64,000 nt of DNA from PHBD01 sp964578535 (GCA_964578535.1 CAZODI010000012.1:26114-90113), one strand, 5' to 3'; positions 45,376 to 58,739 are shown, counted from the stretch's first letter. Program-made: numbers and translations. Notes: generated by a model from the letters alone, not told the origin.

Positions 45376-46901
45376 TCCTCATCGTCGACTTCGGGTCGCA
45401 GTACAACCAGCTCATCGCCCGGCGTGTCCGGGAACACCATGTCTACTGCCAGATCGAGCCTCCGGACCTCCCGCTGGAGAAGATCCGGGACCTGAATCCC
45501 GAGGGAATCATCCTTTCGGGGGGACCCGCCAGCATCTACGAGCCCGGCAGCCCCAAGGCGGATCCGGGGATCTTCGGCCTGGGCATCCCCGTCCTGGGAA
45601 TCTGCTACGGTCTCCATTTCATGGCGGACGCCCTGGGGGGTGAGGTCATCCCGGCGAAAAAGCGGGAGTACGGCTTTGCCGAGCTCCAGATCCGGAAGCC
45701 GGAAGGGATCTTCAAGGGCATTCACCAGGATTCCCGCTGCTGGATGAGCCACGGCGATTCCATCGGCAAGCTCCCGAAGGGCTTCCGCATCACCGCCACG
45801 ACACCCAGCACCCGGGTCGCCGCTGCGGAGGACCCGAAGCGGCACTTCTACGGCCTCCAGTTTCACCCCGAGGTGGTCCACACCCCGGAAGGCAGGCGGA
45901 TGCTGGGCAACTTCCTCTTCGACGTCTGCCGCTGCAAGCGCTCCTGGACCATGAAGAATTTCGCCCGGGACACCATCGCGGAGACCCGGGAGGAGGTCGG
46001 CGAGAAGAAGGTCATCCTGGGACTGAGCGGCGGGGTGGACTCCTCCGTGGCCGCGGTCCTCCTTCACCAGGCCATCGGGGAACAGCTGACCTGCGTCTTC
46101 GTGGACAACGGGGTCCTCCGTCACGGGGAGGCCGAAAAGGTCCAGGAGGTCTTCCGCAGCAACTACCGCATGAAGCTCCGCTTCGTCCGGGCAGGGAGAG
46201 AATTCCTGAAAAAGCTCAAGGGAGTGGAGGACCCGGAACGGAAACGGAAGATCATCGGCCGAACCTTCATCGAGGTCTTCGACCGGGAGGCCAGAAAGAT
46301 CAAAGGCGCCGAATTCCTCGCCCAGGGAACGCTCTACCCGGACCTGATCGAATCGCGGTCGGTCTTCGGCGGCCCCAGCGCCGTCATCAAGTCCCACCAC
46401 AACGTGGGCGGGCTCCCGAAGCGCATGAAGCTCCGGCTCGTGGAGCCCCTGAAGCACCTCTTCAAGGACGAGGTCCGCCTCCTGGGAAAGGAACTGGGGC
46501 TCCCGGAGGAGATGATCTGGCGGCAGCCCTTCCCCGGCCCGGGCCTGGCCATCCGGATCATCGGCGAGGTGACGGAGCGCCGCCTGTCCGTCCTGCGCAA
46601 GTGCGACGTGATCTTCCTCGAGGAGATCCGCGCGGCCGGGCTATACCGGAAACTCTGGCAGTCATTCACGGTCCTCCTGCCCGTCAAGAGCGTCGGCATC
46701 ATGGGAGACCAGCGGACCTACGAAAACATCCTCGCCCTCCGGGCCGTCACCAGCGACGACGCCATGACGGCCGACTGGGCACGCCTGCCCCACGACCTCC
46801 TGGGAAAGGTCTCCAACCGGATCATCAACGAGGTGAGGGGCGTCAACCGGGTGGTCTACGACATCAGCTCCAAGCCACCCAGCACCATCGAGTGGGAGTA
46901 A
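45372..46901 (+). CDS. guaA: GMP synthase (glutamine-hydrolysing)
   Basis: The protein has 509 residues. The amidotransferase domain starts IVDFGSQYNQLIARRVRE and has its nucleophile in GICYGLHFMA. The ATP pyrophosphatase domain follows, with the P-loop GLSGGVDSSVAA, and the C-terminal dimerisation part ends in SSKPPSTIEWE, as in all GuaA. It converts XMP to GMP with glutamine and ATP. It overlaps carA by four bases (ATGA) and is followed by carB after two bases, so three glutamine-using steps are translated from one message. A guaB gene is not in the window. Confidence 0.97.
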
Positions 46902-46903
46902 TC

Positions 46904-50137
<3,234 letters not shown>

Positions 50138-50159
50138 GAACAGACCGAAGAGGGCGGGC

Positions 50160-51602
50160 ATGAAAGACAGGGAACGAGACAACGGGAAGCCCCGGGAGGA
50201 GTGCGGCGTCTTCGCCGTCTACGGGCACCGGGAGGCGGCGCGGGTCACCTATTTCGGCCTTTTCGCCCTACAGCACCGCGGGCAGGAGAGCGCCGGCATC
50301 AAGGTGGCCGACGGCTGCCGGGTCTGGGGCCACAAGGGCATGGGGCTTGTCTCCGAGGTCTTCCCGGAGCAGACCCTGGCGAAACTGACGGGAACCATGG
50401 CCATCGGGCACGTCCGCTACTCCACGACGGGATCGTCGGTGATTTCCAACGCCCAGCCCTTTCTCGTCCACCACGGCGAGGAATACTACGCCATCGCCCA
50501 CAATGGAAACCTGACCAACGCCCTGGCCATCCGCCGGGAGCTCGAGGTGCGGGGATCCATCTTCCAGTCCACCATGGACACGGAGGTGATCGTCCACCTG
50601 ATGGCCCGCCATCTCGATGCGGGCATTGAGAGCGCCCTCACCCACGCCCTCTCGCGGGTCGAAGGCGCCTACAGCCTCGTGATCCTGACGCGAAACACCG
50701 TTGTCGCCGCCCGGGATCCCCGGGGGTTTCGGCCCCTGTGCCTGGGCCGCCTCGGCGACGGCTGGGTCGTCGCCTCGGAAACCTGCGCTTTCGATCTCGT
50801 GGGAGCCCAGTATGTGAGGGACATCCGTCCCGGGGAAATCCTCATTATCGACGAGAACGGCCCCCGCAGCATCGAGCCCTTTCCACCGCTCCCGCAGGCT
50901 CGCTGCATCTTTGAGCTGATCTACTTCGCCCGCCCCGACAGCCAGGTCTTCGGCCAGAACGTCTATCTCTGCCGGAAGCGCCTGGGCCGGCAGATGGCCC
51001 GGGAGTACCGGCCCGACGTGGACTTCGTGATGCCCTTCCCGGACTCGGGGAACTATGCGGCCCTGGGCTACGCGGAGGGGAGCGGCATCCCCTTCGAGAT
51101 GGGCATGATCCGCAACCACTATGTCGGCCGCACCTTCATCCAGCCGACCCAGACGGTCCGTGACTTCGGCGTGCGGGTGAAGCTGAACCCCGTCCGGCCG
51201 CTCATCGCGGGACAGCGCGTTCTCATCGTGGAGGACTCCATCATCCGGGGCACGACCAGCCGCAACCGGGTACGAAACCTGCGGGACAACGGCGCCCGGG
51301 AGGTCCACATGGCCGTGAGCTGCCCCCCGACACGACACCCCTGTCCGTACGGCATCGACTTCTCTTCCAAGGGGGAACTCCTGGCTGCCGAAATGAACGA
51401 CATGGAGGAGATCGCCCGCTTCGTCGGCCTCGATTCGGTGCATTACCTCTCCGTGGAGGGCATGGTGGCCGCCACGGGCGTGGAGGCCAACGGCTTCTGC
51501 CTCGCCTGCTACACCGGGGAATACCCCGTCGCGCCGCCGGAAACCTTCGGCAAGCACTGCCTCGAACCGGCCGACCCGGTCCAGCTCACCCTGATTCCAT
51601 AA
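50160..51602 (+). CDS. purF: Amidophosphoribosyltransferase (canonical copy)
   Basis: The protein has 480 residues. A 14-residue propeptide precedes the nucleophile in ECGVFAVYG. The glutamine pocket is intact: GHVRYSTTGSS, IAHNGNLTN and MDTEVIVH. The PRPP loop reads EDSIIRGTT. Cysteines of the Bacillus-type [4Fe-4S] cluster are present (SCPPTRHPC, FCLACYTGEYP). It makes phosphoribosylamine in the first step of purine synthesis. It lies 22 bp after carB. The carB-purF order repeats that of the diverged pair at 23466-28072. Confidence 0.97.
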   Translation: MKDRERDNGKPREECGVFAVYGHREAARVTYFGLFALQHRGQESAGIKVADGCRVWGHKGMGLVSEVFPEQTLAKLTGTMAIGHVRYSTTGSSVISNAQPFLVHHGEEYYAIAHNGNLTNALAIRRELEVRGSIFQSTMDTEVIVHLMARHLDAGIESALTHALSRVEGAYSLVILTRNTVVAARDPRGFRPLCLGRLGDGWVVASETCAFDLVGAQYVRDIRPGEILIIDENGPRSIEPFPPLPQARCIFELIYFARPDSQVFGQNVYLCRKRLGRQMAREYRPDVDFVMPFPDSGNYAALGYAEGSGIPFEMGMIRNHYVGRTFIQPTQTVRDFGVRVKLNPVRPLIAGQRVLIVEDSIIRGTTSRNRVRNLRDNGAREVHMAVSCPPTRHPCPYGIDFSSKGELLAAEMNDMEEIARFVGLDSVHYLSVEGMVAATGVEANGFCLACYTGEYPVAPPETFGKHCLEPADPVQLTLIP

Positions 51603-51871
51603 GAATCTTTCCTTTTCCCCGGACAACGGGCTCTCCGGCGCATCGGGCATATCCGTGTCCCGCAGGCGGACCCACGCCGTATCGGAAGAAATCTTGCCCC
51701 GACATCCTTATTGAACAGATAGCATTTATCTATCAATTCTGATACACAGGGACGTCTTTCCCGCCTCGTTTGTCCGTTTGTGACCCGGGCTCCGAGCGGG
51801 ATCCCGGTGTGGATATCCTGCAAGTCCCTTCGGGCGGCATCTCCGGAGAAGCCGCCCCGACAGGAGGCCCC

Positions 51872-54766
51872 GTGGAGAATGGGCGCAAGACAAAGGCGCG
51901 GCTGATCGAGGAACTGCAAACCCTCCGCCGGCAGGTTGCCTCTCCCGGGGAGGGCGACCCCCTCCTGGAACATTCCCCCCTGGGCATTCTCGTTTTTCAG
52001 GACAACCGCTTCGTCGTCGTCAATCCCGCCCTGGAAGTCATGACCGGGCGCAGCCGGGACGAGCTCCTGGCGCTCACCAGGACCGGCATGGACGGGCTTC
52101 TGCACCCGGAGGACCGCGACGTCGTATGGCGCCGCCTGACCGAAAGGCTGGAGGGGACCCCCCTCTCTCCATCCAACCGTCTCCGCATCGTCCGTCCGGA
52201 CGGCAGTATCCTTCCGGCGGAGGCCTACATCAACGTCACCCGCTATCAGGGCCGGCCCGCCGTTCAGGTCCACTTCATCGACGTCACGGAACGCCTGAAG
52301 ACCGAAGAGGCCCTGCGGGAATCGGAGGAGAAATACCGCAACCTGGCGGAAAACGCCAACGAGGCCATCTTCGTGGCCCAGGACGGCATCATCCGCTACA
52401 TCAACCCGAAATCGACGGAGATCGCGGGATATACAAGAGAAGAGTTCATTTCCCACTCCTTCCTGGAGTTCATCCACCCGGAAGACCAGCAGATGGTGGT
52501 CGAGCGGCACCTCCAGCGCCTGGCCGGGGAGGTGCCTGCTTCCTATTCCTACGTGTTTCGGGTTGTAACAAAGGATGGCGCGGTCAAGTGGGTCGAGCTC
52601 AAGGGAGTCCGCATCGACTGGGAGGGAAAACCGGCCACTCTCAACTTCCTCGACGACATCACGGCGCGCCGGGCGGCGGAGGAGGCCCTGCTGGCGAGCG
52701 AAGGACGCTTCCGGGCTCTCTTCGATTCCATCGAGGATTTTGTCTTCATCAAGGACACGGACCGGCGATATACCCTGGTGAACGCGTTTTTCCGGAAACG
52801 GTTCGGAATTCAAATCGATGCCTTCCTCGGCAGGAAGGACGCGGAGATCGGGATCTTCGAATCCCTCCCGGATACGCAGGAGATCATCGCCGACACGGAC
52901 ACCCGGGTGCTGGCGGGAGAAAGCGTCGAATACGAGCTGACACACCGCATCCAGGGTACTTCCCTTACCTTCCACGTCATCAAGACCCCCATCCGGGACG
53001 AGCGAGGAACCGTCGAGGGAATCTGCGGCCTCTCCCGGGACGTCACGGAACGCCGGCGGATCGAGGAGAGCCTTCGTATCTCCGAGGAAAACTACCGGCA
53101 CATCTTTGAGCACGCCGCGGAGGGGATCTTCCAGAGCACTCCCGACGGGCGATATCTCCAGATGAACCCGGCGCTGGCCCGGATGTGCGGTTATGAAACG
53201 CCGGGGCAGATGATCCGCTCCGTGACGGACATCGCCACCCAGGTCTTTCTGGACCCCCTGGACCGGGAGCGCTTCCGGGAAATCCTGGAGCGGGAAGGGG
53301 TTGTCCGGAGCTTCGAGTGCCGGATGCAGAGGAGGAGCGGAGAGTCCTTCTGGGTGTCCATGAATGCAAATTGCGTCCGGAATCCCTCCGGGCAGGTTCT
53401 CTACTACGAGGGCATCCTGGAGAACATCGACGACCGCCGGACGGCGGAGAACGCCCTCCGGGAATCACAGCAGCAGCTGGCCGACATCATCAGCTTCCTG
53501 CCCGACGCGACGCTGGCCATCGATGCGGACGGGAACGTCATCGTCTGGAACCGGGCAATCGAGGAGATGACGGGCATCCCGGCCTCCGAGATGATCGGCC
53601 GGGGGGACTACGCCTATACGATCCCTTTCTACGGCGAACGCCGCCCCCAACTCATGGATCTGATCTGGGGGGACAACGCCGATCTCGAGACCCGCTACTC
53701 CCAGGTCCGGAAAGACGGCGGCGCCATTACCGCGGAGGCATTCTGCCCCGCCCTGTACGGCGGCCGCGGCGCGTACATCTTCATGAAGGTCTCACCCCTC
53801 CACGACCGGGAGGGGCGGATCATCGGCGCCATCGAATCCATCCGGGACATCAGCGAACGCAAGCGCATGGAGGAGGTTCTCCAGCAGAGCGAGGAGCGCT
53901 ACCGGACCATCATCGAGAACATCGAGGACGGGTACTGCGAGGTGGACCTGGAGGGGAACTTCACGTTTTTCAACGGCTCTCTGCAGCGGATCATGGGATA
54001 CGAAGCCGACGAACTGCGCGGCATGAACTTCCAGAAGTACATGGACGAGGACAACAGCCACAGGGTCTCCCGGACATTCGACGGCATTCTCGAGACGGGC
54101 GCTCCCGTGGACCGCTTTGAGTGTGAGATCCTGCGCGGGAACGGCGTCCGCAGGACGGTGGAGATGTCGGCCACGCTGATCCGGGACGCGGAGGGCAATC
54201 CCACGGGATTCCGGAGCATCGCCCGGGACACCACGGAGCGCAAGAAGGCCGAAGAGGCCATCCGGGAAATGGCCTACCACGACATCCTCACGGGCCTGCC
54301 GAACCGCCAGTTATTCACGGACCGCCTGGAGATGGCCCTGGCCCGGGCCGAGCGGGAAGGAGGCGTCCTGGCCGTCCTGATGATGGATCTCGACCGCTTC
54401 AAGGAAATCAACGACACCCTGGGACACACCGTCGGGGACGAGCTCCTGGTCGCCGTCGCCTCCCGCCTGAAGGGCCTGTTCCGGAGAGTGGACACGGTGG
54501 CCCGCTTCGGCGGTGACGAGTTCGTCATCCTGCTGCCGGAGGTCCGGGGCGACGAAGACACGCTCTGGATCTGCCAGAAGGCCGTGGAGGCCATCCGGGA
54601 GCCCTTCACCTGCGGGGAGCACGTCATGGAGGTCACCACGAGCATCGGGGCGGCCCTTTACCCGTCCCACGGCTCCGACATGAACACGCTGCTCCGGAAT
54701 GCCGACGTGGCCATGTACAAGGCGAAACGGGCGGGCAGAAACCGGTGCGCCTTCTTCAGCGGCTGA
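51872..54766 (+). CDS. Six-PAS diguanylate cyclase
   Basis: The protein has 964 residues. After a short coiled coil come about six PAS domains (each opening like SEEKYRNLAENANEAIFVAQ, SEENYRHIFEHAAEGIFQ or SEERYRTIIENIEDGY), and the C-terminal domain is a GGDEF cyclase (RFGGDEFVILLPE). The active-site motif is intact, and an inhibitory RxxD site (RRVD) stands five residues before it, so product feedback is likely. There is no EAL domain and no membrane helix. It would make cyclic di-GMP in response to signals bound by PAS. The start is GTG at 51872, with CAGGAGG before it; a TTG at 51770 has no such site. The gap 51603-51871 holds no clear gene. Confidence 0.9.
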   Translation: MENGRKTKARLIEELQTLRRQVASPGEGDPLLEHSPLGILVFQDNRFVVVNPALEVMTGRSRDELLALTRTGMDGLLHPEDRDVVWRRLTERLEGTPLSPSNRLRIVRPDGSILPAEAYINVTRYQGRPAVQVHFIDVTERLKTEEALRESEEKYRNLAENANEAIFVAQDGIIRYINPKSTEIAGYTREEFISHSFLEFIHPEDQQMVVERHLQRLAGEVPASYSYVFRVVTKDGAVKWVELKGVRIDWEGKPATLNFLDDITARRAAEEALLASEGRFRALFDSIEDFVFIKDTDRRYTLVNAFFRKRFGIQIDAFLGRKDAEIGIFESLPDTQEIIADTDTRVLAGESVEYELTHRIQGTSLTFHVIKTPIRDERGTVEGICGLSRDVTERRRIEESLRISEENYRHIFEHAAEGIFQSTPDGRYLQMNPALARMCGYETPGQMIRSVTDIATQVFLDPLDRERFREILEREGVVRSFECRMQRRSGESFWVSMNANCVRNPSGQVLYYEGILENIDDRRTAENALRESQQQLADIISFLPDATLAIDADGNVIVWNRAIEEMTGIPASEMIGRGDYAYTIPFYGERRPQLMDLIWGDNADLETRYSQVRKDGGAITAEAFCPALYGGRGAYIFMKVSPLHDREGRIIGAIESIRDISERKRMEEVLQQSEERYRTIIENIEDGYCEVDLEGNFTFFNGSLQRIMGYEADELRGMNFQKYMDEDNSHRVSRTFDGILETGAPVDRFECEILRGNGVRRTVEMSATLIRDAEGNPTGFRSIARDTTERKKAEEAIREMAYHDILTGLPNRQLFTDRLEMALARAEREGGVLAVLMMDLDRFKEINDTLGHTVGDELLVAVASRLKGLFRRVDTVARFGGDEFVILLPEVRGDEDTLWICQKAVEAIREPFTCGEHVMEVTTSIGAALYPSHGSDMNTLLRNADVAMYKAKRAGRNRCAFFSG

Positions 54767-54831
54767 GCCCGGAACGAAGCGGGCTGCCGCCCTTCAGGAC
54801 CAACCCGCCCTGCGCCGCCCCCGGCTGCAGG

Positions 54832-55557
54832 TCAGGCCGCAGGACCGCCCGGTCGCGTCTTCGCGGCGACGCTCTCATGGCTCCACTGGTCGGGCCGCCT
54901 TCCCGTAATGCCCTCGTAGAAGGCCCGGATCTCCGCCATGTCCCGCTCGATGTCTCCGGTGGGATGAAAGAGCGGTCCCACTCCTCCGACCTTGCGGCGG
55001 TAATCCATGAAGCCCAGGCAGATGGGAACCCCGGCGCCGTGGGCGATGTGATAGAAGCCCGTCTTCCAGTAACGGACTTTTTTCCGGGTCCCCTCGGGGG
55101 GAATGATCATGGCCAGCGCCTCCGAGGTCCGGAATCGTTCAACGGACTGGGCCACCAGGTTTGTGGACTGCCTCCGGTCCACCTCGATCCCTCCGAGCCA
55201 GCGGCAGATCGGGCCCATGATTCCCCGGAACAGGGTGTGCTTGCCCATCCAGTAAACCTTCAGGCGGAAGGCGAAGGCAAGCATCAGGGTCAGGGGAAAG
55301 TCCCAGTTCGACGTGTGGGGCGCCGCAATGACCACGAATTTGGGGATCTCCGGGAGCTTCCCTTCTTTCTTCCAGCCCGTGACCCTGAGCAGGAAAAGGG
55401 AGAGTCCATAAAAGAACTGCTTCAGGACGGGCGTGTCGAACATGGTTCTCGACATGATGCGCCCCTGGACGGGCGCATCGATCGTGTCCCGCGGAGGCGA
55501 CGACGAAGGGACAGCGGCGGCATCGGCCTCCTGCCCGGAACGGATTTGCCTCTCCAA
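54832..55557 (-). CDS. 1-acyl-sn-glycerol-3-phosphate acyltransferase-like protein (PlsC family)
   Basis: The protein has 241 residues from a TTG start at 55557, which has a strong AAGGAGG eight bases upstream. An ATG at 55455 (MSRTMFDTP) would drop a low-complexity lead of 34 residues and also has a purine-rich site. The acyltransferase motif HTSNWDFP (H-x4-D) and the phosphate-binding PPEGTRKK are present, with a hydrophobic N-terminal helix FFYGLSLFLLRV. It should transfer an acyl group to lysophosphatidate or a similar lipid at the membrane. This subgroup is often seen outside the core phospholipid pathway, so the acceptor is not certain. Confidence 0.8.
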   Translation of the reverse strand: MERQIRSGQEADAAAVPSSSPPRDTIDAPVQGRIMSRTMFDTPVLKQFFYGLSLFLLRVTGWKKEGKLPEIPKFVVIAAPHTSNWDFPLTLMLAFAFRLKVYWMGKHTLFRGIMGPICRWLGGIEVDRRQSTNLVAQSVERFRTSEALAMIIPPEGTRKKVRYWKTGFYHIAHGAGVPICLGFMDYRRKVGGVGPLFHPTGDIERDMAEIRAFYEGITGRRPDQWSHESVAAKTRPGGPAA

Positions 55558-55836
55558 GTGGGTTTCCTCCTTCTGTCTGCTTCGTGAAGCGTTTCCATTT
55601 CCCCGATGGGTCGGCGCGGGATCCCCGCTGCCGTCGAACGGACCGGCCGGAAAACGGCTGAGGGTACGGCAGGAATGGTGTAGCGGGGCGGCAAGGCGCC
55701 TGCTGCGCTTCCCTGCACCCTCTTCACCTGTAGATTGGATTTCCCTCCGAGAGGCCTCTTATCCGAACGTCATCGGGGTGTCAATTCGGAAAAAATTGCT
55801 GCGGGGAATGGAAAATGCCGTGAAAACAAAGAGGAG
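55558..55836. other. Non-coding gap between acyltransferase and the glnB-like terminator
   Basis: I find no convincing gene here. The minus strand supplies the ribosome site of the acyltransferase at 55566-55572. Open frames on the plus strand run through but have no family likeness and unlike composition. No strong promoter hexamers were seen. Confidence 0.5.
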
Positions 55837-55881
55837 GGAGAGGTCCCCGCTCCCCGGGGGTACGGGTATTGGGACCTCTCC
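55837..55881 (-). terminator. Terminator after amtB-glnB
   Basis: Minus-strand arms GGAGAGGTCCC (55881-55871) and GGGACCTCTCC (55847-55837) form a perfect 11-bp stem with a GC-rich loop that can pair further. It is followed on the minus strand by CTCCTCTTTGTTTTC. It lies about 85 bases after the P-II stop. Confidence 0.7.
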
Positions 55882-55966
55882 TTTGGCGCTGTCCGGGCGG
55901 TCGCCCGGCGGGTTGAAGAAAATGGGGTTCCGGATGGAATGCTCAGGACCTGCGATGCGCCGTCCG

Positions 55967-56311
55967 TCAGCCGATGGCCTCCCCGCCATGCTCACCCGTG
56001 CGGATGCGGATGGTCTCGGCCAGGTCCAGAATAAAGATCTTGCCGTCCCCGACTTCGCCCGTCCGGGCGCTCTGGGTAATCGCCCGGACGGCAGGCTCGA
56101 CGAAGTCCTCGTTCACGGCGATCTCCAGTTTGACCTTTTTCAGGAGGCTCCCCGCCTCCCGGACAGCCCCTCGATACACTTCCGTCACACCCTTCTGCCG
56201 CCCGCGGCCGAGGACGGTGGAGACGGTCACAAGGGGGATCTGCACTTCCTCCAGGGCCTTCATGACCTCGTCCAGTTTGTGGGGCTGAATGAGGGCGATA
56301 ATGTATTTCAT
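55967..56311 (-). CDS. P-II nitrogen regulatory protein lacking the T-loop Tyr51
   Basis: The protein has 114 residues and the P-II fold: MKYIIALIQPHKLDEVMKAL, the T-loop start GRGRQKGVTEVYRGA, and the B-loop TGEVGDGKIFIL. The C-loop IRIRTGEHG is also present. By position, Tyr46 is kept but residue 51, the uridylylated Tyr of enterobacterial P-II, is Arg (YRGAVREAGSLLKKVKLE). Control by uridylylation at that site is thus excluded; binding of ATP, ADP and 2-oxoglutarate should remain. It follows amtB by 15 bp, as GlnK does, so it probably blocks AmtB when nitrogen is high. GlnK is the likely functional name, but the T-loop differs too much to assign it. Confidence 0.93.
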   Translation of the reverse strand: MKYIIALIQPHKLDEVMKALEEVQIPLVTVSTVLGRGRQKGVTEVYRGAVREAGSLLKKVKLEIAVNEDFVEPAVRAITQSARTGEVGDGKIFILDLAETIRIRTGEHGGEAIG

Positions 56312-56326
56312 GACGAACCTCCCTTT

Positions 56327-57559
56327 CTATTCGATGACCGTGTAGGCCGCTTCGCTCTGCTGGGTCAGGTCGAGGCCGATGGTCTCGTCCTTTTCCGGAA
56401 CGCGCATGCCGATCAGGGCGTCCACAACCTTGAAGAGGATCCAGGTCATGATGCCGGCGAACAGCGGGGCCACGGCCACCATGATCAGCTGCGGCACGAG
56501 CTGCCCGCCGCCGAAGAAAAGGCCGTCCGCTCCGGCGGCATTGACGGCCTTCTCGGCAAAGAGGCCCGTAGCGATGGTTCCCCAGATCCCGCCGACACCA
56601 TGCACGCCGAAGGCATCCAGCGCATCGTCATACCCGAGACGGGACTTGATCACGGCCACCGCAACATAACAGAAGACCGCCACCAGGATGCCGATGAAGA
56701 TCGCATTCATGGGATTCACGAATCCGCAGGCCGGCGTGATGGCGACGAGTCCCGCCACCGCGCCCGTGGTCGTACCCAGGACCGTCGGGGCCCCGTGCTG
56801 CTGCCACTCGATGAGTGCCCAGGTCAGCCCCGCCGCCGCCGTGGCGATGTGCGTCGTTACGAAGGCGTTCGCGGCGAGTTCATTCGCCCCCAGGGCGCTG
56901 CCGGCGTTGAAGCCGAACCAGCCGAACCAGAGCAGGGCGCCGCCCAGCACGGTAAACGGCAGGTTGTGCGGCCGGAAGGGGGATTTCCGGTAGCCGAGTC
57001 GCCTGCCCAGGAGAATGCACAGGACCAGGGCGGAGACGCCGGAACTGACATGGACGACGATGCCCCCGGCAAAATCCAGCCCCCCCAGGTTCCTCATCCA
57101 ACCGCCGGTACCCCACACCCAGTGGGCCAGCGGGTCGTAAACGAGGGTCGTCCAGAGCAGCGTGAAGACCAGGAACGCGGAGAATTTCATCCGCTCGGCG
57201 AAGGCCCCGATGATCAGGGCCGGTGTGATGACGGCGAACATGGCCTGGAAGATCATGAAAACCAGGTGGGGAATCGTCGCCGCATAGTCCCCGTTCGGCT
57301 GGCCTCCCACCGATTTGAGGCCGGCCCACTGGAGCCCCCCGATGATCCCCGAACCCGTGTCGGGCCCGAAGGAAAGGGAGTAGCCGAACAGCACCCACTG
57401 CAGACTGATGACGCACATGACGATGAAACACTGCATCAGGATGGACAGCACGTTTTTTCGCCGGACCAGCCCCCCGTAAAAGAAGGCCAGACCGGGAATC
57501 GTCATGGCAAAGACCAGGACCGTGGAAATCAAGACCCACGCTGTGTCGCCGGTATTCAT
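56327..57559 (-). CDS. amtB: Ammonium transporter
   Basis: The protein has 410 residues with about eleven membrane helices and the Amt signature DFAGGIVVHVSSGVSALV. The twin-histidine pore residues lie in TTHIATAAAGL and FGVHGVGGIWG. It brings ammonium across the inner membrane. The start at 57559 follows GGGAGG; an earlier ATG at 57574 is close by but less well spaced. It is first in a two-gene operon with the P-II gene, under a consensus sigma-54 promoter at 57614-57629, the classic arrangement for nitrogen-limited expression. Confidence 0.97.
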   Translation of the reverse strand: MNTGDTAWVLISTVLVFAMTIPGLAFFYGGLVRRKNVLSILMQCFIVMCVISLQWVLFGYSLSFGPDTGSGIIGGLQWAGLKSVGGQPNGDYAATIPHLVFMIFQAMFAVITPALIIGAFAERMKFSAFLVFTLLWTTLVYDPLAHWVWGTGGWMRNLGGLDFAGGIVVHVSSGVSALVLCILLGRRLGYRKSPFRPHNLPFTVLGGALLWFGWFGFNAGSALGANELAANAFVTTHIATAAAGLTWALIEWQQHGAPTVLGTTTGAVAGLVAITPACGFVNPMNAIFIGILVAVFCYVAVAVIKSRLGYDDALDAFGVHGVGGIWGTIATGLFAEKAVNAAGADGLFFGGGQLVPQLIMVAVAPLFAGIMTWILFKVVDALIGMRVPEKDETIGLDLTQQSEAAYTVIE

Positions 57560-57613
57560 GATTACACCTCCCACACTGCAAGAATAGGGTTTGCCCCAGA
57601 TGAGACATGAAAG

Positions 57614-57629
57614 GGCAAGGGACGTGCCA
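57614..57629 (-). promoter_or_regulatory. Sigma-54 promoter of amtB-glnB
   Basis: Minus strand reads TGGCACG-TCCC-TTGCC, matching the consensus TGGCACG-N4-TTGC in all fixed positions. The predicted start gives a leader of about 43 bases before the amtB ATG at 57559. Confidence 0.88.
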
Positions 57630-57708
57630 ATGGACCGAGTGAAGCTTAACTGCTCGATATCATATATTCTATTTCACCTTGACGGCTTTGGGGACAGACC
57701 CGGAAGGA

Positions 57709-57718
57709 ACAATCTTGT
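57709..57718. promoter_or_regulatory. ACAATCTTGT motif in the amtB/dapF gap
   Basis: The same 10-mer as the reverse complement of 29497-29506 at nrpR. It lies about 80 bases upstream of the amtB sigma-54 promoter and overlaps an inverted repeat TTGTGC (57715-57720) with GCACAA (57736-57741), 15 bases apart. This could hold an activator and/or NrpR. The 304-bp gap 57560-57863 contains no gene. Confidence 0.4.
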
Positions 57719-57863
57719 GCCATAAAATCACTCCAGCACAAAATCGTGGTCCCCGCTTTTCGGTCCTGAAGACCATTCTTGAAGATTGACGGGCCGATGA
57801 AACAACGATATGAAGAATCCAACCGGCGGCAATCCGCCGTTTTTTTAAACGGAGACCTTCGAA

Positions 57864-58739
57864 ATGATTCCTTTTTTTAAAATGAGCGGCAGCGGCAACG
57901 ACTTCATCCTCATCGACAATCGGGATCATATCGTCGAGGCGGCCCTCGGCCCGGTGCAGGTTGTGGATTTCGTTCAGTCGGCCTGCCGCAGGGTGGCCTC
58001 TGTCGGGGCCGACGGCCTGATTCTCATCGAACGGTCCGACCGCCACGCCTTTCGCTGGCGCTTTTTCAACGCCGACGGGAGCGAGGTGGAGATGTGCGGC
58101 AACGGAGGCCGCTGCGCCGCCCGCTTCGCATTCCTGAAGAAGATCGCCGGCCCGTCCCTGTCCTTCGAGACTGCCGCCGGCGTGATCGACGCCCAGGTGA
58201 CCGAGGACGTCGTAAAGCTCCGCCTGACGGACCCGACGGACCTGCAACTGAACGTCTCCCTGCCGGTGGAAGGACGAATCCTGGAGACCCATTTCATCAA
58301 CACCGGCGTGCCCCACGTGGTTCATTTCGTCGAGGAGCTCGATGCATTCGACGTGTTCCGTACGGGACGGGTCATCCGTTATCACGAACACTACGCCCCG
58401 AAAGGAACGAATGCCAATTTCGTCCGGGTGATCGACCGCCGGACGCTCCAGGTCCGCACCTACGAGCGCGGCGTTGAGGACGAGACCCTGGCCTGCGGCA
58501 CCGGCCTGACGGCCTCCGTCCTGATCGCCGCCGCCCGGGGGCTGGTGGAGTCCCCCGTCAGCGTCCGGGTCCGGAGCGGCGAGATCCTGAAGGTCTATTT
58601 CGAGCGGAACGAGAAGGGCTTCTCCAGGGTTTACTTCGAGGGACGGGTCCAGGTAATCTACGAGGGGACGATCTGGGAAGAGGCCTGGCGCGGCCTGGCG
58701 ACGGAGACCGCGGCGGCCCGCCTGGCGTCGGACCACTAA
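57864..58739 (+). CDS. dapF: Diaminopimelate epimerase
   Basis: The protein has 291 residues. The two catalytic cysteines are in MCGNGGRC (Cys 78) and ACGTGLTAS (Cys 211), and the start MIPFFKMSGSGNDFILID is typical. DapF interconverts LL- and meso-diaminopimelate for lysine and peptidoglycan. It has GGAGA upstream of the ATG and is divergent from amtB. With dapL at 59943 it gives the last two steps of the aminotransferase route. The C-terminal 20 residues extend slightly past the usual end. Confidence 0.96.
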   Translation: MIPFFKMSGSGNDFILIDNRDHIVEAALGPVQVVDFVQSACRRVASVGADGLILIERSDRHAFRWRFFNADGSEVEMCGNGGRCAARFAFLKKIAGPSLSFETAAGVIDAQVTEDVVKLRLTDPTDLQLNVSLPVEGRILETHFINTGVPHVVHFVEELDAFDVFRTGRVIRYHEHYAPKGTNANFVRVIDRRTLQVRTYERGVEDETLACGTGLTASVLIAAARGLVESPVSVRVRSGEILKVYFERNEKGFSRVYFEGRVQVIYEGTIWEEAWRGLATETAAARLASDH

